Source: Bradyrhizobium guangdongense
GTDB taxonomy: Bacteria; Pseudomonadota; Alphaproteobacteria; Rhizobiales; Xanthobacteraceae
Reading direction: 5' to 3'
Length of the DNA stretch: 64,000 nt
NCBI RefSeq assembly: GCF_006483445.1
Contig: NZ_PPPT01000123.1
Coordinates: 1 to 64,000, forward strand
Within the stretch, counting starts at the first letter, position 1; each line of letters opens with the position of its first letter. A model generated the notes under the pieces. The model saw nothing but the letters and a program-made list of their open reading frames with translations. It searched no databases and was not told where the DNA came from. This document shows, piece after piece, positions 1 to 8,293 of this stretch. Made by a program: the position numbers and the translations under genes.

Positions 1-614
1 TCGCCGGCGGCGAGCTCGGCCTCCAGCTTCTTCGCTTCGACCTTCAGGTCGATGCCCATCAGTTTCGGCGCGACGAACGGCACGAACAGCAGGGTCAGGA
101 TGTAACCGAGCACATAGGTGACGGCGTAGCCAGCCGCGATGTTGGCTTCCTGCTGCTTCAGCGCTTCCGCTGCCAGACCGAGCTGCGCCAACGCACCGGA
201 TGCGGTGCCGATGACGGAGGACTGCGTCAGGGCGCCGGCGGCGATTCCGGATGCGGTTCCCGGATCGAGCTTGAAGCTGTAGGCGAACGTCAGCACGATG
301 AGGAGCCCGGTGCCGCCGAGCACGAGCGCCATCGCAACCTGTGCCAGTGTGCGAATGCTGAGCGACGCAAAGAATTCCGGCCCCGAGCGATAGCCGATCG
401 TGAACACGAACAGGCTGAACAGGATGCCTCTGAGGATCGGCGGGAAGCTGAAGCCACCGAGCTGTCCGATCAGCACCGCGACGATCAGGACGCAGGCCGT
501 GGTGCCGATCGCAAATCCGCGGATCTTGACCCGCCCCAGGACCGTGCCGACGGCGACGGCCAGCAGCAAGAAAATCTCCGGAGCCGTGGAGATGATCCAC
601 CTGAGAGTGTCCAT
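1..614 (-). CDS. AspT-family (YidE/YbjL-type) antiporter, N-terminal part
   Basis: Partial gene: 204 complete codons are visible and the 3' end lies off the left edge. The reverse-strand start is ATG at 614, preceded by GGGGGAAG. The protein opens with MDTLRWIISTAPEIFLLLAV and has several hydrophobic helices in the AspT/YidE/YbjL pattern, including a GYRSGPEFF segment and a small-residue segment around TQSSVIGTASG. It then enters a charged stretch (LKVEAKKLEAELAAGE) where this family begins its central cytoplasmic RCK-like region. It is a distant paralogue of the complete AspT protein at 6064-7764. AspT proteins exchange an amino acid for its decarboxylation product; the substrate here is unknown. 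A FixK/FNR-type box at 669-682 lies upstream, and the gene is divergent from the DUF1275 gene. Confidence 0.85.
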   Translation of the reverse strand, partial: MDTLRWIISTAPEIFLLLAVAVGTVLGRVKIRGFAIGTTACVLIVAVLIGQLGGFSFPPILRGILFSLFVFTIGYRSGPEFFASLSIRTLAQVAMALVLGGTGLLIVLTFAYSFKLDPGTASGIAAGALTQSSVIGTASGALAQLGLAAEALKQQEANIAAGYAVTYVLGYILTLLFVPFVAPKLMGIDLKVEAKKLEAELAAG

Positions 615-668
615 AGTCGCTTCCCCCGACGCTTTGCCGCGATCTCAGTCCTGAAATCCGGGGATTGC

Positions 669-682
669 TTGATCCATATCAA
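669..682. promoter_or_regulatory. FixK/FNR-type box, bidirectional
   Basis: TTGAT-ccat-ATCAA, a perfect 5-bp inverted repeat matching the TTGA-N6-TCAA core used by FixK2/FNR/Anr activators. It sits between divergent genes. With activator centred 41.5 bp upstream of the start site, the leaders would be about 20 nt for the leftward antiporter and 31 nt for the rightward gene starting at 748. The function is inferred. Confidence 0.8.
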
Positions 683-747
683 GCCTGTCGGTGGTAAGCC
701 GCTGCCCATGGCAACATGCAGGAACTGCGACAGCCGATATCCCCGAC

Positions 748-1431
748 ATGAGTTCTCTCGACATCGCCGCCGGATCGTCGATACGCCGCGATGAAACGGT
801 CTTGATCGTTCTCCTTCTTGCCTTCGCCGGCGGCTTTATCGACGCCTATACCTGGATCATCCACGGCGTGCTTGCCAACGCCCAGACCGCCAACCTGATC
901 TTCCTCTGGGTTCATGCGATGGAAGGCGACTGGGTGAAGGCGCTGCACTTCGTGCCGCCGCTGCTCGCCTTTGCGGTCGGCATCGTGCTAGCGGCGTGGT
1001 TGCGCCGCGTTGCCGGCGAACGGGCGGCTGCGATCAGCACCCTGGTCGAGATCCTGCTGCTGGTCGCGATCGGTATTCTGCACAATCGGTTGCCTGATCT
1101 CGCCGGCACGCTGGGGATTTCGCTTGTTGCCGCCATGCAGGCATCCATCTTCACCAGGGTCGAAGGCGCGGTGTGCAGCACGGTGATGATCACCGGCAAC
1201 ATGCGCATGGCGATCGAAGCCGCCTTTGCAGCCGCGGGCGGTGGCGCGCCGGTCGGAACGCTGCGCCGAGCGGGTATCCTTGCCGCTCTCTCCGCAGTTT
1301 TCGGGTTCGGTGCCGCAGCCGGCGCGTTCGCCACCAAGATCATCCCCGATCTCGCACTTGGCATACCCGTGATCGCGCTCTTGATCGTGCTGCTGCGCTG
1401 CGAAACCGAGCGCGGCGAGGGGCGCGCATGA
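748..1431 (+). CDS. DUF1275 (YoaK-type) membrane protein
   Basis: A 227-aa membrane protein with about six hydrophobic segments. It has family features of DUF1275/YoaK: an early AGGFIDAYTWI segment followed by ANAQTANLIF, and a later MQASIFTRVEGAV-TVMITGNMR segment. The biochemical role of this family is unclear. The start at 748 was preferred to an in-frame GTG at 691 because the FixK box at 669-682 predicts a transcript start near 717, downstream of that GTG. The stop overlaps the next start (ATGA), so it is translationally coupled to the SulP gene. Confidence 0.8.
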   Translation: MSSLDIAAGSSIRRDETVLIVLLLAFAGGFIDAYTWIIHGVLANAQTANLIFLWVHAMEGDWVKALHFVPPLLAFAVGIVLAAWLRRVAGERAAAISTLVEILLLVAIGILHNRLPDLAGTLGISLVAAMQASIFTRVEGAVCSTVMITGNMRMAIEAAFAAAGGGAPVGTLRRAGILAALSAVFGFGAAAGAFATKIIPDLALGIPVIALLIVLLRCETERGEGRA

Positions 1432-3119
1432 ATGGACCGTCCGAACCCCGCACAGACTGGATGCGGTTCTTTCCGCCATCCGGCTGGCTTGCCGTCTATC
1501 GCAGCGAGTGGCTTGCCTCGGATGCGGTTGCCGGCGTCACGCTCGCCGCTTACGCGATCCCCGTCTCGCTGGCCTATGCGGCGCTGGCCGGGCTGCCGCC
1601 GCAGGTCGGCGTCTACGGCTACATGCTTGGCGGCATCGGCTACGCCTTGCTCGGATCGCCGCGGCAACTTGCGATCGGGCCGACCTCGGCGATCTCCCTG
1701 ATGATCGCCGGCACCGTCGGCGCGCTCGCCGCCGGCGATGCGATGCGCTACGCGCAGATCGCGAGCCTCGCGGCCTTTGCGGTGGCCGTGCTGTGCTTCA
1801 TCGCCTGGCTGTTCAAACTCAGCGTCCTCGTCCGCCTCGTCAGTGACAGCATTTTGGTCGGCTTCAAGGCCGGCGCCGGTCTCACCATCATCATGAGCCA
1901 GTTGCCCAGCCTGCTTGGCGTTTCCGGCGGTGGCCACAACTTTTTCGACCGGGCCATCAAGCTGGCCGGCCAGCTCGGCGACATCAATCTGCTCATTTTG
2001 GCGATCGGCGCGGCTGCGCTGCTGTTGCTGCTGCTCGGCGAGCGCCTGCTGCCGGGCAAGCCGGTCAGCATCACCATCGTCGCGGCATCGATCGCCGTCG
2101 CGACGCTTCTCGGGCTTCCGGCCTTAGGCGTCCCCGTCACAGGCAAAATTCCGGAGGGGTTGCCCTCATTGGCGCTGCCGACCTTTGGCCTCCTGGAGTT
2201 CGATGACCTCTTTCCGCTCGCCGCCGGTGTCGTGCTGCTGGCCTATATCGAAGGCGTCTCGGCCGCGCGCAGCTTTGCCGCCAAGCACGGCTATGCCCTA
2301 GACGTGCGGCAGGAGTTTTTGGGGCTGGGAGCCGCCAACCTCGCAGTCGCCTTCGGTCACGGCTACCCGGTCGCCGGCGGCCTGTCGCAATCGGCTGTCA
2401 ATGATAGCGCCGGCGCGCGGACGCCGCTGGCACTGGTGATCTGCGCGGTGACGCTCGGGCTGTGCCTGCTGTTCTTTACGGGCCTTCTGACCAACCTGCC
2501 CAAGGCGGTGCTTGCGGCCATCGTCCTGGCGGCCGTCTACAGGCTCGTGGACCTGCGCGCGCTATTGCGGATGTGGCGGGTCAGCAAGTTCGACTTCTAC
2601 GCCGCGACGATCGCGTTGGTGTCGGTGCTGCTGCTCGGCATCCTGCAGGGCGTCCTGCTCGCGTCAATCGCGTCGATTGTCCTGCTGCTCGCGCGGGCCT
2701 CGCAACCGAACATCGCCTTCCTTGGCCGGCTGCCCGGCAGCGGGCGCTATTCCGATAGCGCCAGGCACGAAGGTGTCGAGCCGCTGATCGGCGTTATGGC
2801 GTTCCGTCCAGAGGCCTCGCTCCTGTACATCAACGCCGAGACGATCCTCGAGACGGTGCTGGCGGCGCTGCGGCGATCGCCGGACATCCGGCTGGTGGCC
2901 TGCGACCTCTCGGCGTCGCCTTATATCGATCTGGCGGGCGCACGGATGTTGCACGATCTCTATGATGAGCTCGCCACCCGCCGGGTCGCATTCTGCATCG
3001 TGGGCGCGCACGCCCAATTGCGCGACCTCCTGCGGGCCGAGGGATTGGCCGAGAAGACCGACAGCGGCCAATGGCTGCGATCGCTCGACAGCGTGCTCGG
3101 TGACAGCCCCATGCGATAA
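1428..3119 (+). CDS. SulP-family anion transporter with STAS domain
   Basis: A 563-aa protein with the SulP (SLC26) membrane domain. The signature region around residues 40-85 contains AAYAIPVSLAYAALAGLPP followed by YGYMLGGIGYALLGSPRQLAIGPTSA. A cytoplasmic STAS domain occupies roughly residues 440-560, with a typical VACDLSASPYIDLAGARML segment. SulP proteins carry sulfate, bicarbonate, dicarboxylates or other anions, and the sequence does not settle which. It starts at an ATGA overlap with the DUF1275 gene and is probably cotranscribed from the FixK-type promoter. Bicarbonate is a plausible substrate because a decarboxylase gene follows, but that is only inference. Confidence 0.88.
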   Translation: MNGPSEPRTDWMRFFPPSGWLAVYRSEWLASDAVAGVTLAAYAIPVSLAYAALAGLPPQVGVYGYMLGGIGYALLGSPRQLAIGPTSAISLMIAGTVGALAAGDAMRYAQIASLAAFAVAVLCFIAWLFKLSVLVRLVSDSILVGFKAGAGLTIIMSQLPSLLGVSGGGHNFFDRAIKLAGQLGDINLLILAIGAAALLLLLLGERLLPGKPVSITIVAASIAVATLLGLPALGVPVTGKIPEGLPSLALPTFGLLEFDDLFPLAAGVVLLAYIEGVSAARSFAAKHGYALDVRQEFLGLGAANLAVAFGHGYPVAGGLSQSAVNDSAGARTPLALVICAVTLGLCLLFFTGLLTNLPKAVLAAIVLAAVYRLVDLRALLRMWRVSKFDFYAATIALVSVLLLGILQGVLLASIASIVLLLARASQPNIAFLGRLPGSGRYSDSARHEGVEPLIGVMAFRPEASLLYINAETILETVLAALRRSPDIRLVACDLSASPYIDLAGARMLHDLYDELATRRVAFCIVGAHAQLRDLLRAEGLAEKTDSGQWLRSLDSVLGDSPMR

Positions 3120-3208
3120 GCCGGCGATAGGCCTGCCAAGCGGTCTCTGACATCCGTGTTGCAGCGCGAAGAATGCCGCTTTGAAGTTTTCCAGATCGCG
3201 CGCGTCCG

Positions 3209-3222
3209 TTGACTTGGATCAA
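3209..3222 (+). promoter_or_regulatory. FixK/FNR-type box upstream of the decarboxylase
   Basis: TTGAC-ttgg-ATCAA matches the TTGA-N6-TCAA core. Its centre at 3215.5 predicts a transcript start near 3257 and a 41-nt leader to the ATG at 3298. No other promoter is needed for the decarboxylase, antiporter and EipA-like genes that follow. Confidence 0.75.
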
Positions 3223-3297
3223 TGGAGCCATTGGTCCCTTACCCACGATCTCTCATCACCTTTGCTCCAAACGACCGGCAAGGATCGGGAGAGAAAC

Positions 3298-6051
3298 ATG
3301 TCCAAGGACGCCAAGCCCTCACACAAGCGCATTGATCAGTTCTTCTCCGGACCCGGGGGGCGCGCGGACGACTGGCGCGATCTCGTGGAATCCGCAAAAG
3401 TTTGGGCGAGGGGCGGGGATCGCGCGAAATACGATGCCGCGCTGGCCGATCTCTCCGTGACCGAAGAGTTTCACGGCTATCCCGGGCTGCAACTGATGGG
3501 CGCGCTGCGGGAAGCGGCTGCGACCGGCGATGCGGCAACCTCACTGGCCCTGGCAACGCGGTTGACGCAGGCGCTGACGACGCGGTCGTTCCGCCAGCAT
3601 GCCGGCGATTGGAGCGCGAAGGATGACGGCAATGGCGAGGCCCCCGATCTGGTGCCGCAGGTGTTCGGGACGCACGCCGCGCGCCGCCCCTATTTCGAAA
3701 CGTTGATCGTCACCGGCGTTCCGGCCGGCAGTTGGAATGCACTCGCCAATGAATGGCGCAAGCTGCGGCGTCCGGTCGACGCGTTCGTGTATGAGCCCGT
3801 CATCGTCGGCAGTCTCGAAGACGCCTTCTGCGCCACGCTGCTCAATCCGAACCTCGCCGCCGTCGTCATCAACGAAGGCTTTGGCCTGCGTTCGCGCCAC
3901 GACGCGCCGGTGCTCCGCTCCATGACCGCCACCGCAGGCCTCAATGACGAGGCCGATGCCTCGGCGCTCCGGCTCGCCCATATCATCAAGAAGGTCCGTC
4001 CCGAGCTCGACATCTATCTGATGTCGAATCGCGACGTGGAGGCGATGGCCGGAAATCCGGAGGCCAATGTCGCGCGCCGCATCTTCTATTCGATCGAAGA
4101 CCTCCTCGAACTTCATCTGTCGATCCTCGAAGGCGTGCAGGATCGCTACGACACGCCGTTCTTCGACAATCTCAAGAAATATGCACAGCGCCCGATCGGT
4201 ACGTTCCACGCGCTGCCGATCGCGCGCGGCAAATCCGTGTTCAAGTCGGATTGGATCCGGGACATGGGCGAATTCTACGGCCTGAACCTGTTCCTGGCCG
4301 AGAGCAGCGCGACCACCGGCGGCCTGGACAGCCTCCTGGAGCCGACCGGCAACATCAAGAAGGCGCAGGACAAGGCAGCCCGCGCGCTCGGCGCCGATCG
4401 CGTATTCTTCGTGACCAATGGCACCTCGACATCGAACAAGATGGCTGTGCAGGCGCTGCTTGCGCCCGGCGACATCGCGATCGTCGACCGCAACTGCCAC
4501 AAATCGCATCACTACGGCATGGTGCTCTCGGGCGCGCAGCCGCTCTATGTCGAGGCGTTCCCGATGACGGAATATTCGATGTACGGCGCGGTGCCGCTGA
4601 AGACGATCAAGCAGGCGCTGCTGAACGCCAAGGCCGACGGCCGGCTCGACCGCATCAAGCTGCTCGACCTCACCAATTGCACGTTCGACGGCCACATCTA
4701 CAACACCCGCCGCGTGATGGAGGAATGCCTCGCCATCAAGCCGGACCTGATCTTCCTGTGGGACGAAGCCTGGTTCGGCTTCGCGCGCTTCTCGCCGTTC
4801 CTGCGGCGGCGCACGGGCATGGGTGCGGCCAACGAGATCGAAGCCTGGATGCACGATCCCCGGTCGGTCGCGGCCTACGAGAAGCAGCAGGCCGAGCTCG
4901 GCAAGAACCCGACCGACGAAGTCCTGCTCAAGACCCGGCTGATCCCCGATCCGCGCCAGATCCGCCTCCGGGTCTATCAGACTAATTCGACCCACAAGTC
5001 GATGTCGGCGATCCGGCAGGGATCGATGCTCGCAGTCAAGGACGTCGAATTCCATACGGTTGAGCAGCAGTTCAAGGAAGCCGTTTTCACGCACGCCTCG
5101 ACCAGCCCGAACCAGCAGCTCATCGCAAGCCTCGACGTGTCGCGGCGGCAGATGGAGCTGGAGGGCTACGGTCTCGTCGCCAACGCCATGGAGATCGCGC
5201 TCGCCATCCGCCAGGCGGTCAACAACAATCCGCTGATCTCGAAATACTTCCGCGTGCTCGGTGCGGACGCCATGGTGCCCGCGGCCTATCGCCAGAGCGG
5301 CTTCACGGACTATCTGTCGCCCGGCGTGAACTGGGCCAATACACTCAAGAGCCTCGATGACGACGAGTTCTGCCTCGATCCGACCCGCATGACGCTGGTG
5401 TGCGGCACCGCCGGTTTCGACGGCACCCAGTTCAAGGGCATTTTGGCGAACGAGTACAATATCCAGGTCAACAAGACCTCGCGGAACTCGGTTCTGGTCC
5501 AGTCCAACATCAACAACACCCGCAGCGACGTCGCGCACCTTATCAGGGTGCTCGCGGAGATCGCGGGTGAGGTCGATCGCGGGCTCACGCAGGGCGGAGC
5601 CAATGCGAAGAAGACGTTCGAGGCCCGGGTCAATAGCCTGATGAAGGACGTACCCGACCTGCCGAACTTCTCGCATTTCCACCCGAGCTTCCGCGGCGAC
5701 GCTGGCACCAAGACCAACGAAGGCGACATCCGCAGCGGCTTCTTCGCGGCGTATGACGCCGCCGGGTGTGAACACATCCGCCTCAACGATCCCGAGATCG
5801 ACCGCCGTCTGAAGGCCGGTCCCGAGCTCGTCTCGGCGAACTTCGTGATCCCGTATCCGCCGGGCTTTCCGATCATGGTGCCGGGTCAGGTCATCACCCA
5901 GGAAACCATCGACTTCATGCGCAAGCTCGATGTGAAGGAGATCCATGGCTACGACGCCAAGGAAGGCCTGAAGCTCGTGCGCACGGAAGCCTTGGCGAAG
6001 ATCGGCCGGCCCAAACCGGGTGCGGCGACCAAGCTCAAGGCTGCGTCATAA
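3298..6051 (+). CDS. PLP-dependent Orn/Lys/Arg-family decarboxylase, long form
   Basis: A 917-aa fold-type-I PLP enzyme of the Orn/Lys/Arg decarboxylase major-domain family, longer than the usual 710-760 aa of AdiA/CadA/SpeC-type enzymes. The extra length is mostly an N-terminal region of about 130 residues. The PLP Schiff-base lysine is K567 in TNSTHKSMSAIRQG. The cofactor-binding aspartate is D489 in LWDEAWFGF. A TNGTSTSNK phosphate-cup segment lies near residue 375. The start ATG has GGGAGAG just upstream. It is followed after 12 nt by an AspT-type antiporter, so the pair resembles decarboxylase/antiporter cycles that consume cytoplasmic protons. The amino-acid substrate cannot be read from the sequence. 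Confidence 0.9.
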   Translation: MSKDAKPSHKRIDQFFSGPGGRADDWRDLVESAKVWARGGDRAKYDAALADLSVTEEFHGYPGLQLMGALREAAATGDAATSLALATRLTQALTTRSFRQHAGDWSAKDDGNGEAPDLVPQVFGTHAARRPYFETLIVTGVPAGSWNALANEWRKLRRPVDAFVYEPVIVGSLEDAFCATLLNPNLAAVVINEGFGLRSRHDAPVLRSMTATAGLNDEADASALRLAHIIKKVRPELDIYLMSNRDVEAMAGNPEANVARRIFYSIEDLLELHLSILEGVQDRYDTPFFDNLKKYAQRPIGTFHALPIARGKSVFKSDWIRDMGEFYGLNLFLAESSATTGGLDSLLEPTGNIKKAQDKAARALGADRVFFVTNGTSTSNKMAVQALLAPGDIAIVDRNCHKSHHYGMVLSGAQPLYVEAFPMTEYSMYGAVPLKTIKQALLNAKADGRLDRIKLLDLTNCTFDGHIYNTRRVMEECLAIKPDLIFLWDEAWFGFARFSPFLRRRTGMGAANEIEAWMHDPRSVAAYEKQQAELGKNPTDEVLLKTRLIPDPRQIRLRVYQTNSTHKSMSAIRQGSMLAVKDVEFHTVEQQFKEAVFTHASTSPNQQLIASLDVSRRQMELEGYGLVANAMEIALAIRQAVNNNPLISKYFRVLGADAMVPAAYRQSGFTDYLSPGVNWANTLKSLDDDEFCLDPTRMTLVCGTAGFDGTQFKGILANEYNIQVNKTSRNSVLVQSNINNTRSDVAHLIRVLAEIAGEVDRGLTQGGANAKKTFEARVNSLMKDVPDLPNFSHFHPSFRGDAGTKTNEGDIRSGFFAAYDAAGCEHIRLNDPEIDRRLKAGPELVSANFVIPYPPGFPIMVPGQVITQETIDFMRKLDVKEIHGYDAKEGLKLVRTEALAKIGRPKPGAATKLKAAS

Positions 6052-6063
6052 GAGGGGACGACA

Positions 6064-7764
6064 ATGCAGGGGTTTTTCACATTCTTGCAGCAGAATCCGT
6101 ATCTGCTGCTGTTCTTCGTCGTCGGGCTCGCCGTCTATATCGGGCGGGCCAGCATCAAGGGTTATGGCCTCGGCATGGTCGCCGGCGCCATCGTGGTCGG
6201 CGCGGGCCTGTCGGTGTGGGCATCGACCTACGGCGTCAAGCTCGAGCTGAACAATTTTGCCAAGAGCCTGTTCTACTACCTCTTCATGTACGGCGTCGGC
6301 CTGCGCGTCGGACCGTCCTTCATCAACAGCCTCGGCGGCGACGGTCTCAAATTCACGATACTCGCCGTGGTGTCGAGTGTGATCGGCCTTGCCCTCGTTG
6401 TGATCGGTGCAAAGCTCTTCGAGCTTCCGGTCGGAGCTGCCGGCGGGATGCTGGCGGGCTCGCAGACCATGTCGGCGGCTATCGGCTCCGCCGAGCAGGC
6501 CATCACCTCGGGCGTCGTCAAATTACCTGACGGCATGAAGCCTGAGCAAGCATCGGGCATGATCGCGCTGTCCTACGGCATCACCTATATCTGGGGCACC
6601 GTCGGCATCATCCTGATCTGCAAATATTTGCCGCGCTGGTGGGGTGTCGACGCCAAGGCGGCGGCCAAGAAGTATGAGCAGGAATTCGGCGTCAAGGATC
6701 TGGAAGGCGGCGGTCTCACCGGCTACCGCCAGTTCGGCCTGCGCGCCTACCGGCTGGAGAACCCCGCCCAGGTCGGGATGAGCATTGCGGGCTTCCGCAA
6801 GAGCAATCCCGAATACCGCATCGTCAACGTGCAGCGTGGCGGAGAGGCGCTGGGCGCCGATCCCGATCTCGTTCTACAGAAGGGCGACGTCATTGCGCTC
6901 GGCGGCTCGACCGAACATCTCACCGACAAGATTGGGCTGATCGGTCCTGAGGTCGCCGACGCCAAGGCGCTCGGTATTCCCATGGACCAGGCCGACATCC
7001 TCGTCACCAACAAGGACATGGTCGGGCGGACCTTCGAGTCGTTCCGCGAGACGGCGCTGGCCGGCCAGCTCCAGGTCACCAAGGTCGAGCGCGGCGGCGT
7101 TCAGATCCCGGCGGGCCTCAAGACCGAACTGCAGCGGATGGACATCGTGTCGGTGGTTGGCCTCAAGTCGGCCGTCAACGAGCTCGGCGAGATGTGGGGC
7201 CGCATCGCGCGGACCAACACCTCGACCGATCTCTTGACGCTCGCCGTCGGCATGATCATCGGCTTCCTGATCGGCATGATCGAGTTCCCGGCCTTCGGTG
7301 CCAAGATTGGTCTCGGCAACGCCGGCGGCCTGCTGCTGTCGGGCGTGCTCGTGTCGTCGCTGGTCTCCCGGCTGCGCTTCTTCGGCAATACGCCGAACGC
7401 CGCGCGCAACGTGCTGGAGGATCTCGGTCTCGTCGTCTTCGTGGCCATCGTCGGCATCAATGCCGGTGCGGGACTGCTCTCGCAGCTCACCGGTGCGGTT
7501 GCCCTGAAGATCTTCATCGTCGGCTTCATCGCTTGCACGATCCCGCCGTTCATCGTCTGGGCGATCGGATTCCATGTTTTCAAGATCAACCCGGCGGTGC
7601 TGATGGGCGGCGTTGCCGGTGCACGCTCGCATTCCGGCCCGTGCCGCGAGGCCGCAGTCGAGATCCAGAGCTCGGTGCCCTGGATCGGCTTCCCGGTCGG
7701 CTACGCCGTCTCGGGCATCCTGCTCACCGTGTTCGGCTACTTTGCAATGATCCTGGCCCAGTAG
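6064..7764 (+). CDS. AspT-family amino-acid antiporter, complete
   Basis: A 566-aa protein with the complete AspT layout: a first membrane block (residues 1-200), a central cytoplasmic region with TrkA-C/RCK-like repeats (about 225-385, including DLVLQKGDVIALGG), and a second membrane block (390-566). The second block contains GVAGARSHSGPCREAA, a conserved helix-breaking loop. AspT proteins exchange aspartate for alanine with net charge movement, so paired with a decarboxylase they can generate proton-motive force. The gene follows the decarboxylase by 12 nt with a GAGGGGACGACA leader and is probably cotranscribed with it. The exchanged pair is unknown because the adjacent enzyme is not an AspD-type aspartate decarboxylase. 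Confidence 0.88.
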   Translation: MQGFFTFLQQNPYLLLFFVVGLAVYIGRASIKGYGLGMVAGAIVVGAGLSVWASTYGVKLELNNFAKSLFYYLFMYGVGLRVGPSFINSLGGDGLKFTILAVVSSVIGLALVVIGAKLFELPVGAAGGMLAGSQTMSAAIGSAEQAITSGVVKLPDGMKPEQASGMIALSYGITYIWGTVGIILICKYLPRWWGVDAKAAAKKYEQEFGVKDLEGGGLTGYRQFGLRAYRLENPAQVGMSIAGFRKSNPEYRIVNVQRGGEALGADPDLVLQKGDVIALGGSTEHLTDKIGLIGPEVADAKALGIPMDQADILVTNKDMVGRTFESFRETALAGQLQVTKVERGGVQIPAGLKTELQRMDIVSVVGLKSAVNELGEMWGRIARTNTSTDLLTLAVGMIIGFLIGMIEFPAFGAKIGLGNAGGLLLSGVLVSSLVSRLRFFGNTPNAARNVLEDLGLVVFVAIVGINAGAGLLSQLTGAVALKIFIVGFIACTIPPFIVWAIGFHVFKINPAVLMGGVAGARSHSGPCREAAVEIQSSVPWIGFPVGYAVSGILLTVFGYFAMILAQ

Positions 7765-7786
7765 CGCGGCGCCATATCAAGGGGAA

Positions 7787-8230
7787 ATGAGTAACATGAG
7801 AAAGATTGCTATCTACGCCGCCCTTGCCGCCACGCTTGCGGGTATCGCCGGTTTCTCGACGCCGTCGCGCGCCGAGACCGGCGAGGTCGCGGTCGTCTTC
7901 ACCAAGGGCGGCTTCATCGTCGGCATCGGCGGCGGCGAGGGGGTCTTGCTGTTCCGAGGCAAGAAATACCCGTTCACCGTCTCCGGCATGAGCGTCGGCT
8001 TCACGGTCGGCGCGTCGACCACAAAACTGGTCGGACGCGCGCTCAACCTGAAGGGGCCGGCCTCGATCGAGGGATCTTATGCAGCCGGCGGGGCCGGCGG
8101 TGCGGTGGCCGCAGGCGCCGGCGCCGTGCAATTGCAGAACGCCAACGGCGTGATCCTGCAGCTCTCCGGTCCGAAGGTCGGCGCGGAAGTGTCGGCTGCA
8201 GTCGGCGGCGTCACGATCCGACTGAAATGA
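7787..8230 (+). CDS. Secreted EipA/SYLF-like glycine-rich protein, copy 1
   Basis: A 147-aa protein with a clear signal peptide (MRKIAIYAALAATLAGIAGF, cleavage near SRA-ET). The mature part carries a glycine-rich core, FIVGIGGGEGVLLFRGKKY, and ends in LQLSGPKVGAEVSAAVGGVTIRL. The pattern recalls DUF1134/EipA envelope proteins and SYLF/Ysc84 lipid-binding folds, but the match is by eye. It follows the antiporter by 22 nt. A paralogue lies at 15906-16373, with the same YPF-V-SG-S-G motif and the same terminal motif. Probable periplasmic envelope-stress protein; exact function unknown. Confidence 0.72.
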   Translation: MSNMRKIAIYAALAATLAGIAGFSTPSRAETGEVAVVFTKGGFIVGIGGGEGVLLFRGKKYPFTVSGMSVGFTVGASTTKLVGRALNLKGPASIEGSYAAGGAGGAVAAGAGAVQLQNANGVILQLSGPKVGAEVSAAVGGVTIRLK

Positions 8231-8250
8231 GGGCGAAGCAGGCACACACA

Positions 8251-8284
8251 AAAACGGGCCGCGTTCAGCGCGGCTCGTTCTTTT
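8251..8284 (+). terminator. Bidirectional intrinsic terminator
   Basis: Stem CGGGCCGCG / CGCGGCTCG (nine pairs, one G-U) with loop TTCAG, followed by TTCTTTT on the plus strand. On the minus strand the same hairpin is followed by GTTTTTG. It lies between the convergent ends of the EipA-like gene and ppk2, so it can serve both. Confidence 0.8.
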
Positions 8285-8293
8285 GGGGTCGCG

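Noticed and set aside
691..747. Earlier GTG start for the DUF1275 gene
   Set aside because: The predicted FixK-dependent transcript start near 717 lies downstream of it, and it adds residues that do not fit the family.
912..1937. Minus-strand frame of about 340 codons
   Set aside because: Antisense to DUF1275 and SulP genes and has no coherent protein features.
3541..5946. Long minus-strand open frame of about 800 codons
   Set aside because: It lies antisense to the well-supported decarboxylase and reflects GC-rich codon bias; the peptide has no domain features.
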